A stretch of DNA of 5,176 bases from Gemmatimonadota bacterium (lineage in GTDB: Bacteria; 4572-55; J002), in NCBI GenBank assembly GCA_003697105.1, contig RFFQ01000092.1:1-5176 (forward strand), in the 5' to 3' direction. Each line of letters opens with the position of its first letter. Positions within the stretch are counted from its first letter, which is position 1. The notes below the pieces were generated by a model. It had not been told where the DNA came from. It worked only from the letters and a program-made list of their open reading frames with translations, and made no database searches. Made by a program: the position numbers and the translations under genes. Of this stretch, positions 1 to 5,176 are shown in pieces.

Positions 1-413
1 TCGAATTCGAGGATACATTTCGACGCTCAAAAAACGAAAGCAAAATATTCTCGAAACATTGACACTTACCTTTACAGCTGAGCAGGCTGTGTAGTTACAA
101 AATATTTTCAGTTTGACCCTTTCCATCGTATGAGTTGCAGAGATAGTGCCAAATATCAGCCGCCTGCCGGGTAGTCCACGGCATAATTCTTGTTTCTGAA
201 TAGCATGCTGTTGTTTTCCTAAAATCTTTGTGCCTTCGTGGTTTTAAATCCCCGGCGTAAGGCTGTTCACCACCAAGAGGCGAAAGGCAAAAATGGCGGA
301 ATTTGATGATGATGTTTGGCTGGATGTTTAATTTTTCAGGGATTTCGCCGCTTGTATCATCGCCACAGAAAGACGCTTGTTTTTGTTGTATTATATATGC
401 GATATATCCTTAC
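1..413. other. Upstream region without a recognisable gene
   Basis: I find no convincing gene in this stretch on either strand. All three forward frames are open at the left edge and close early: frame 1 at 79-81, frame 2 at 92-94 and frame 3 at 60-62. A short C-terminal tail of an upstream gene may therefore be present, but the frame cannot be chosen. No tRNA, rRNA or CRISPR pattern is visible. The only structure I can point to is the imperfect inverted repeat at 226-293. The rest looks like AT-leaning intergenic DNA. Confidence 0.6.
226..293. repeat. Imperfect inverted repeat, possible dispersed-repeat remnant
   Basis: The left arm (226-245) reads CTTTGTGCCTTCGTGGTTTT. The right arm (268-293) contains CACCACCAAGAGGCG followed by AAAGGCAAAAA. 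The reverse complement of the right arm resembles the left arm: TTTGCC followed by a CTTGGTGGTG-like end. The arms flank a spacer of about 22 bp. 'Ctttgtgccttcgtggt'-type sequences resemble short dispersed intergenic repeats I recall from several bacterial genomes. That recollection cannot be tested here. Pairing is imperfect and no T-run follows a stable stem, so a terminator is not supported. Confidence 0.35.
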
Positions 414-442
414 TTGACAGGTATTACTGTTTTGTCTATAAA
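414..442 (+). promoter_or_regulatory. Sigma70-type promoter candidate for the cyclase gene
   Basis: A perfect -35 box TTGACA lies at 414-419 and a near-consensus -10 box TATAAA at 437-442. They are separated by exactly 17 bp, the optimal spacing for housekeeping sigma factors. Transcription would start near 449-450 and give a leader of about 55 nt before the start codon at 504. This is the best promoter match I found in the 500 bp upstream. With only 31 bp between the two genes, it probably also drives the downstream gene. No operator-like palindrome is obvious around it. Confidence 0.7.
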
Positions 443-493
443 TGAGTACGTTGTTTTTTATCTTTCTTCACGCGCATGGGTTTGACCCTGCTC

Positions 494-498
494 AAGGA
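494..498 (+). promoter_or_regulatory. Ribosome binding site deciding the cyclase start
   Basis: AAGGA lies 5 nt before the ATG at 504. It is only 2 nt before the in-frame TTG at 501, which is too close, and 11 nt before the ATG at 510. The ATG at 504 is therefore the preferred start, with 510 as a less likely alternative. The choice alters only the first two or three residues. Confidence 0.6.
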
Positions 499-503
499 AT
501 TTG

Positions 504-3500
504 ATGGCTATGCTCAATTTGTTACCTCATTTTATTGTTGATCGGTTCAAGTGTAATCAGAATCAGGGTCAATTTCAGGCGGTGGGAATGTTTGTGGATA
601 TTTCGGGTTTCACCTCCATGACCGAAATTTTAATGCAAGGTGGGGAGGAAGGGGCAGAAATTCTCTCCAATATTCTCAATTTGGTATTTGAACCTACCGT
701 GAACGCGGTGTACCGGGGTGGTGGTTTTATCTCCAAATATGCCGGTGATGCGTTTACTGCCTTCTTTCCGGTTACCCCAGACCAAACCCCAACTTCATTG
801 ACTCTCTCCACACTCCTCTGCGCAGAAAAAGTTCAACATATTTTTCAGACTTTTGGATTTCAAGAGACGAAGTTCGGTAATTTTAAACTTGAGGTAAAAA
901 TCGGTCTTTCGTTCGGCGATTGTGATTGGGCAATTGTCGGTGATGAAAGTAAAGCATTTTTCTTTCGGGGGGAGTTGATTCATGGGATTACCGCTTCTGA
1001 AGATCGGGCAACAGAGGGGATGGTTGTTTTTGATGAAAAGATGATCTCCTATATCGATAAAGAGATTGTTTCTTTTGAGCCGTTATCATCTGGTTTTTAT
1101 GTGTTTCGATCTCTGAACCGGAAATTGCTGAAACATTACCAACTTCCTAAAGTTCTACCACGTTCCCGATTGAGTAAGTCGGTTGCGCGTCAATTTTTGC
1201 CTCTTTCTGTCATTGATTATAACAAGGCGGGTGAGTTCCGAAATGTAGCATCCGTATTTATCTCATTTGAAGGGCTTTCGACACTAGAAGAACTCCATTT
1301 GTGGGTATCAGCGGTGTTGGAGGGTGTCAATAAATTCTCCGGTTATTTCCCGGATTTGGAATATTCGGACAAAGGCTGGGTGATCTTGTGTACGTTTGGG
1401 GCGCCGATTGCCCATGAGAATAATATCAGCCGCGCCTTAGAGTTTATCCTCGATCTACAGGAAAGAGTCCGGGCGATCAAAACGTTGGAACCGCTACGAT
1501 TTCGGGTGGGAATCACTTATGGCAAGGTTTATGCTGGAATCATCGGTGGTAAAAAGCGCTGTGAGTATGCGACCATTGGTGATGTCGTCAATTTGGCGGC
1601 GCGGTTTATGATGAAAGCCGATTTTGGCCAGATTTGGGTCTCTGAGCGGGTTTCTGATGCGGTAAAGCACTATTTTGAGATCGAATACCTAGATCGCTAC
1701 CGCTTTAAGGGGAAATCGGAGCCTATCCCTGTTTACCGGTTAAAAGGGAAGCGGAGTTCTGTTCAGGTAACATTTGCCGGTCGGTTTGTTGGGCAACGCT
1801 CTCAATTGCAGAAGGCAAAAAAAGTACTGCGAGCGCTATCGGAGCATCAGTTTGGCGGTGCTTTATACATCTATGGGGAAGCCGGGATGGGCAAATCTCG
1901 GTTTATTCACGAGCTACGCGAGCAGTTTCAAGATTATCAGTGGGCGTATTTGCGATGTGATAACATGCTCCAGAAGTCGTTTAACCCCTTTACGAGCTAT
2001 TTAGCCGAACTGTTTGATCTGAACCAACAAAGCCGCCGTCAAAATCAAGCTCGTTTTAAGACCATCTACCGGGATTTGATCCAATCGGCGAGTGACCATC
2101 CTGAAATTGTCACCGAATTGCACCGGTTAGAGTCCCTGATTGAAGGCTTTTTAGGTATTCATGACCCTAAGGCGGATTCCCTATACAATCAACTGGATAC
2201 GAAACTCCGGTACGTGAACACACTTTATGCACTCAAAGAGATTTTTAAGGCGTTGAGCCTGAAAGCACCATTAGCTCTTGTAGTAGAAGACATCAAGTGG
2301 ATTGACCCGGATTCGGTGCGAGTCCTCCAAACACTGTGTCGTAACATTGATGATTTTCCGATATTGTTAATTTTAACCAGCCGTTATAACGATGACCAAT
2401 CGAAACCCTCACTGAACCTAGATTGTCAAGAAGATCAGATTGAATTAACACCCCTTTCCGGCGAAGAGATTGAAACGTACGCGAAATCCCTCTTAAATGG
2501 GGATATTTCATCGAAACTGGCGCAAAATCTAAAGCAAAATACACAGGGAAATCCGTTGTTTATCGAACAAAATATTCTTTATTTTCGAGAGTCAAAGGCC
2601 ATTATTCCGCATACGGTGACCGATGAGACGGGACGCGATTATACGATGTGGGACCTGGTTAAAGATGAGGTTTCCGTGCCGTCTTCGATTAGCGATTTGC
2701 TGATTGCCCGAATCGACCGTTTATCGAGTGAATTAAAGGAGATGACACAAGCGGCTTCTGTTGTCGGGCGTGAGTTTGATTATGTTTTGTTACTTTCCGT
2801 ATTGCAACGAATTAACAAAGAGCTTGAGATGACACGCTTTAAAACCTATTTGAATATAGGTCAGCAAGAGAATATTTGGCGGACGGTAGGTCATGTGAAG
2901 TATGCCTTTACCCATTCTATGATGCAGAGCGCGGTGTATCAAATGCAGTTGAAACAGCAAGTGCGGGAGTTACACCGGATGGTAGCGGAAGCCATTGAAC
3001 TGTTTTATCTCAATGATAAACAAGCGTATGCTGATTTGGCGTTTCATTATGACCGGGCAGAAAACCGCGAAAAAGCTATGGAGTATCTCTTCAAAGCGGC
3101 AGAAACGGCTAAACATAACTATGAAAATGAGAAAGCATTGGAGTTTTATTCGCGTTTGATCGAATACCATGAGGCAGAATATGACGGAGCAACGGATAAT
3201 ATCCCAGGGGTGACGGACTCTGAGGATGCTCATCAGGATTCAGACCGATCTTACATCAATTTATTGACTGAGAAAGGTAAACTGTTTCAAAAGATGGGGC
3301 GCTGGGAGGAAGCGGACCAGATTCTAAAACGGGCATGTGATCTGGCAGTTAAAAGTGGAAATCAACGTCGAATGGGTAAAACCTATCTCAATTACGGGAT
3401 GATCAAGTTGCATAAAGGTGATTACGATAATGCCCAAAAGTACTTGAAACTGGCGCAGGAGAGTTCTCAAAAAGCAAATGATGATTATAATCTGGTTACC

Positions 3501-4460
3501 ATTATCGGCAATATTGGTGTACTCCATGCCTATCAAGGGAAAATGGAAGAAGCTATCCAGTATTTTAACCAACAATTAGAGCTTGCCGAGAAAACCCATA
3601 AAAAGGAAGGCATTTCGTTTGCCGTCGGTAATCTGGGCATCATTTATGACCAATTGGGACAATTTGAACAGGCGATGTCCTTTTATCAGCGAAAGTTAGA
3701 CCTTGCTCAGGAAATGAACGATAAAACTCAGATTGTTAATGTTACTATGAATATCGGTGCGGCGTACCTCACCCAAGGACAGTACGGCTCCGCAATGGAA
3801 TATTTGGAACGATCCCTTGAATTAGCTCAAACGATCGGTGACAAACAGGGTATTGTGGAAGCGTTACTGAATATTGGTCTGATTGAGTACGAATTGGGCA
3901 AGTTCAGTTTAGCTATGAAACGACTCGGGGATTGTCTTCGGTTAACGGATGAACTCGGTGCACGTTTGCACAAAGCGTTTGCGTTGACAACATTAGGGCG
4001 AACGTACAAAGATACGCGTTCGTATCCGCAAGCAGAATTACATCTAAATCAAGCCATTGATTTATGGAAGAATTTGGGCGCACGCTATTATATGGCACAA
4101 GCACTGGTTGAAAAAGCCGAGTTGCTCTTTATTCAAAATCAGTATGACGAAGCTACGACCTTAGTTCAAGATGGATTGGAACATGCCCAACAAACTGGTT
4201 ATGCGGAATATGTATTTAAGGCAAACCTACTTTACCATCGCATTCGTTATCAATTGGGGGATGTTACCGGGGCAATTTCAGCCCTGCAAGCGATGTTACA
4301 CGGTAATCTCTCAGAACAAGATCGTGCCGACCTTGCATTTGTCCTTTGGGAAATGACCGGCGAAGAGGATTTTCGTGAAACTGCTACCGATATTTATCGG
4401 AAATTGTATGACGTTACTCCAAAGTCGTATTACAAAAAGCGCCTAAAACAATTAACTTGA
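504..4460 (+). CDS. Soluble adenylyl cyclase-like protein: tandem class III cyclase domains, STAND/AAA ATPase, TPR array
   Basis: This 1318-residue protein has no signal peptide or membrane segment, so it is probably a cytosolic signalling protein. Class III cyclases make cAMP or cGMP from the nucleoside triphosphate. Cyclase domain 1 (about 23-180) has FVDISGFT with metal-ligand D32, KYAGDAFTAF with D82, and K132, but no NxxxR motif. Domain 2 (about 244-415) has S254 at the first metal position but keeps DKG (289-291) and NLAAR (N363, R367). One composite active site is therefore expected, as in C1-C2 of mammalian soluble cyclase ADCY10. The ATPase (about 425-640) has Walker A GEAGMGKS (458-465), Walker B LVVED (E595, D596) with WID (599-601), and TSR (625-627). 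GNPLFIEQ (682-689) and a helical arm (about 725-840) follow, as in COG3899-type predicted ATPases. The C-terminus is TPR, with repeat glycines at 925, 965, 1005, 1045, 1085, 1125 and 1165, after an acidic linker (about 893-916). Purine-contact positions look altered (D284, A356), so cyclase activity and product are uncertain. The ATPase and TPR parts probably sense or scaffold a partner. The domain assignment is secure; the ligand and output are unknown. Confidence 0.93.
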   Translation: MAMLNLLPHFIVDRFKCNQNQGQFQAVGMFVDISGFTSMTEILMQGGEEGAEILSNILNLVFEPTVNAVYRGGGFISKYAGDAFTAFFPVTPDQTPTSLTLSTLLCAEKVQHIFQTFGFQETKFGNFKLEVKIGLSFGDCDWAIVGDESKAFFFRGELIHGITASEDRATEGMVVFDEKMISYIDKEIVSFEPLSSGFYVFRSLNRKLLKHYQLPKVLPRSRLSKSVARQFLPLSVIDYNKAGEFRNVASVFISFEGLSTLEELHLWVSAVLEGVNKFSGYFPDLEYSDKGWVILCTFGAPIAHENNISRALEFILDLQERVRAIKTLEPLRFRVGITYGKVYAGIIGGKKRCEYATIGDVVNLAARFMMKADFGQIWVSERVSDAVKHYFEIEYLDRYRFKGKSEPIPVYRLKGKRSSVQVTFAGRFVGQRSQLQKAKKVLRALSEHQFGGALYIYGEAGMGKSRFIHELREQFQDYQWAYLRCDNMLQKSFNPFTSYLAELFDLNQQSRRQNQARFKTIYRDLIQSASDHPEIVTELHRLESLIEGFLGIHDPKADSLYNQLDTKLRYVNTLYALKEIFKALSLKAPLALVVEDIKWIDPDSVRVLQTLCRNIDDFPILLILTSRYNDDQSKPSLNLDCQEDQIELTPLSGEEIETYAKSLLNGDISSKLAQNLKQNTQGNPLFIEQNILYFRESKAIIPHTVTDETGRDYTMWDLVKDEVSVPSSISDLLIARIDRLSSELKEMTQAASVVGREFDYVLLLSVLQRINKELEMTRFKTYLNIGQQENIWRTVGHVKYAFTHSMMQSAVYQMQLKQQVRELHRMVAEAIELFYLNDKQAYADLAFHYDRAENREKAMEYLFKAAETAKHNYENEKALEFYSRLIEYHEAEYDGATDNIPGVTDSEDAHQDSDRSYINLLTEKGKLFQKMGRWEEADQILKRACDLAVKSGNQRRMGKTYLNYGMIKLHKGDYDNAQKYLKLAQESSQKANDDYNLVTIIGNIGVLHAYQGKMEEAIQYFNQQLELAEKTHKKEGISFAVGNLGIIYDQLGQFEQAMSFYQRKLDLAQEMNDKTQIVNVTMNIGAAYLTQGQYGSAMEYLERSLELAQTIGDKQGIVEALLNIGLIEYELGKFSLAMKRLGDCLRLTDELGARLHKAFALTTLGRTYKDTRSYPQAELHLNQAIDLWKNLGARYYMAQALVEKAELLFIQNQYDEATTLVQDGLEHAQQTGYAEYVFKANLLYHRIRYQLGDVTGAISALQAMLHGNLSEQDRADLAFVLWEMTGEEDFRETATDIYRKLYDVTPKSYYKKRLKQLT
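3261..4246 (+). repeat. TPR array coding segment of the cyclase protein, strict 40-residue register
   Basis: This covers roughly residues 920-1247 of the cyclase. Landmark positions recur every 40 residues: G925, G965, G1005, G1045, G1085, G1125, G1165, then A1205 and H1245. Examples are NYG, NIG, NLG, NIG and NIG at the start of helix A, with Gly-x-(Phe/Tyr/Met)-x-x-Ala before helix B. Forty rather than 34 residues per unit matches the longer TPR subclass of LGN/Rapsyn-like and bacterial regulator arrays, which bind peptides or partner proteins in a superhelical groove. A more degenerate helical pair precedes the array at about 842-890. Confidence 0.85.
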
Positions 4461-4478
4461 TTTGTTCCATTTTAGTCT

Positions 4479-4487
4479 AAGGAGAGG
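4479..4487 (+). promoter_or_regulatory. Strong Shine-Dalgarno sequence of the repeat-protein gene
   Basis: AAGGAGAGG, with AAGGAG at 4479-4484, ends 7 nt before the ATG at 4492. It lies inside the 31-bp gap after the cyclase stop codon. It is a better match to the anti-Shine-Dalgarno sequence than the AAGGA before the cyclase. This suggests more translation per transcript for the exported protein than for the cyclase. No terminator hairpin or clear promoter fits in the gap. Confidence 0.8.
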
Positions 4488-4491
4488 TACT

Positions 4492-4560
4492 ATGCACCGT
4501 ACATATTTATTTCTCGGTGTTGTGTGTGGTTTTCTGATATATGTTGGTTCGGTTTTCGCC
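4492..4560 (+). other. Sec signal peptide coding segment
   Basis: This segment encodes residues 1-23. A short basic N-terminus (His2, Arg3) precedes a hydrophobic stretch rich in Leu, Val, Gly, Phe and Ile, then Gly-Ser-Val-Phe-Ala before Gln-Asp. Val at -3 and Ala at -1 satisfy the signal peptidase I rule. The protein is therefore expected in the periplasm, at the cell surface or outside the cell. A final location would depend on a C-terminal domain that lies beyond the window. Confidence 0.82.
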
Positions 4561-5176
4561 CAAGATACCGACTTTCGCTTAATGGCGCCCGCGGGGGCGG
4601 GTCGCGCTGAAGGGGATAGTGTGTTGCTGCAGGTAAATCTGGACGGAGTGACGATTCCATTAGGGCTATCTCCGAATCGAGCTTTTCGCAGTTTCCAAAT
4701 TGGTTCCAGCGATGCCGTAGGTCGTGTGGGCGGTTTACCATATTTTTCTGTAGGGGAAGCCGGAGAAACTCGGATCAATTTATTTAATGATGGCAGCCGT
4801 GCGTTCCGTAGTTTTCAAATTGGTTCTAGCGACGCAGTGGGCCGTACAGACCCGGATACATTGTTGATGGTGAGTGATGAGGGGGTTACGATCCCATTGG
4901 GCCCGCAACTGTCGGGTCGGGCGTTTCGTAGTTTTCAAATCGGTTCAAGTGATGCGGTCGGTCGTGCCGGTACTGTGCCGTATCTACGAGTAGGAGAAGA
5001 AGGTACCCAGATTAATTTACTCTCTGACCCGATTCGAGCATTCCGTAGTTTTCAAATTGGCTCTAGCGACGCGGTGGGTCGTACAGAACCGGATACGTTG
5101 TTTATGGTTAGCGATGAAGGCGTCACGATTCCGCTTGGTCCGCAACTGTCAGGTCGGGCATTTCGCAGTTTTCAAA
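4492..5176 (+). CDS. Secreted tandem-repeat protein of unknown function (3' end outside window)
   Basis: The first 228 codons are present, with no stop before the window edge. Residues 1-23 form a Sec signal peptide: His-Arg near the start, a hydrophobic core (about 5-19) and a likely signal peptidase I site after Val-Phe-Ala (21-23), leaving Gln24 as the mature N-terminus. Cys12 lies in the core but is preceded by Gly-Val-Val, which is not a lipobox, so a lipoprotein is unlikely. After a short linker (24-38) the protein consists of 40-residue repeats (39-78, 79-118, 119-158, 159-197, 198 onward). Each ends in RAFRSFQIGSSDAVGR and begins with a variable half containing an LxV..(D/E)EG..I.L-like pattern that suggests paired beta-strands. 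There are no cysteines in the mature part seen. The family is not recognised. A beta-propeller, beta-solenoid or surface/matrix repeat protein are possibilities inferred from repeat length and strand-like pattern only. It probably shares a transcript with the cyclase gene upstream. Confidence 0.88.
   Translation, partial: MHRTYLFLGVVCGFLIYVGSVFAQDTDFRLMAPAGAGRAEGDSVLLQVNLDGVTIPLGLSPNRAFRSFQIGSSDAVGRVGGLPYFSVGEAGETRINLFNDGSRAFRSFQIGSSDAVGRTDPDTLLMVSDEGVTIPLGPQLSGRAFRSFQIGSSDAVGRAGTVPYLRVGEEGTQINLLSDPIRAFRSFQIGSSDAVGRTEPDTLFMVSDEGVTIPLGPQLSGRAFRSFQ
4606..5176 (+). repeat. In-frame tandem repeat array, 117-120 bp units, two alternating types
   Basis: The units are A1 4606-4725, B1 4726-4845, A2 4846-4965, B2 4966-5082 (one codon shorter) and A3 5083 to the edge. 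The last 16 codons of each complete unit (4678-4725, 4798-4845, 4918-4965, 5035-5082) encode an identical peptide, and a fifth copy starts at 5155. A units carry GVTIPLG in the variable half. B units carry (L/V)PY followed by (R/Q)INL. The higher-order period is therefore about 79-80 residues. The array continues past the window, so copy number is unknown. Confidence 0.93.

Noticed and set aside
1-10. Perfect 10-bp palindrome TCGAATTCGA at the left edge
   Set aside because: It is short, sits at the window boundary and contains a common EcoRI site, so it has no interpretable context.
59-64. Second TTGACA hexamer as a promoter
   Set aside because: The bases about 17 bp downstream (82-87, GCAGGC) do not resemble a -10 box.
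111-120. Direct repeat GTTTGACCCT, second copy at 480-489 beside the cyclase ribosome binding site
   Set aside because: Ten bases matching twice in 500 bp is only mildly unlikely by chance, and there is no further flanking identity to suggest an operator or an attachment site.
303-485. Sixty-residue plus-strand open frame just before the cyclase gene, with GGCGGA upstream
   Set aside because: It overlaps the strong promoter at 414-442, its peptide is low in charged residues and resembles no family I know, and the upstream purine tract is a poor ribosome binding site. It is most likely chance.
4525-4527. Cys12 as a lipoprotein lipidation site
   Set aside because: The preceding residues are Gly-Val-Val, without the small residue required at -1. 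The hydrophobic core also continues beyond it to a good signal peptidase I site after Ala23.
4452-4778. Minus-strand open frames over the start of the repeat-protein gene
   Set aside because: They lie opposite a gene with a clear Shine-Dalgarno sequence, signal peptide and conserved repeats, and their own peptides show no domain. They are shadows of the real gene.
4606-5176. Repeat array as a CRISPR or an assembly artefact
   Set aside because: The periodicity is in frame and at the protein level. The nucleotide copies differ at many synonymous sites, which neither a CRISPR array nor a duplicated-read artefact would show.

Overview
This is bacterial DNA with two co-oriented plus-strand genes, preceded by about 500 bp with no convincing gene. 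Nothing in the window identifies the host. The large gene has an adenylate/guanylate-cyclase, STAND-type ATPase and TPR architecture typical of bacteria with rich signalling repertoires, such as Chloroflexota, Cyanobacteria and filamentous or multicellular candidate phyla. The lineage is inference only. AT-leaning intergenic DNA, a sigma70-like promoter and AAGGA-type ribosome binding sites suit a mesophilic bacterium of moderate GC content.

Layout: 1-413 is non-coding as far as can be seen, with an imperfect inverted repeat at 226-293. A strong promoter candidate (TTGACA, 17 bp, TATAAA) lies at 414-442, followed by a leader of roughly 55 nt. Gene 1 (504-4460, 1318 aa) is a cytoplasmic protein with two class III cyclase homology domains, a P-loop ATPase module and a long TPR array. 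The order matches eukaryotic soluble adenylyl cyclase (ADCY10). Its catalytic residues are split: the metal-binding Asp pair sits in domain 1 and the transition-state Asn/Arg pair in domain 2. Positions that contact the purine base are changed.

Gene 2 begins 31 bp after gene 1 behind a strong Shine-Dalgarno sequence and runs off the right edge. It encodes a Sec-exported protein made almost entirely of 40-residue tandem repeats. Each repeat ends in the same 16 residues, RAFRSFQIGSSDAVGR, although the codons differ widely between copies. I do not recognise this family.

No terminator or obvious separate promoter is visible between the genes, so they are probably co-transcribed. The pair would couple an intracellular nucleotide-cyclase/ATPase sensor to an exported repeat protein. 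That functional link is inferred from gene order alone. The repeat protein and the cyclase's altered substrate pocket are the most unusual parts of the window.
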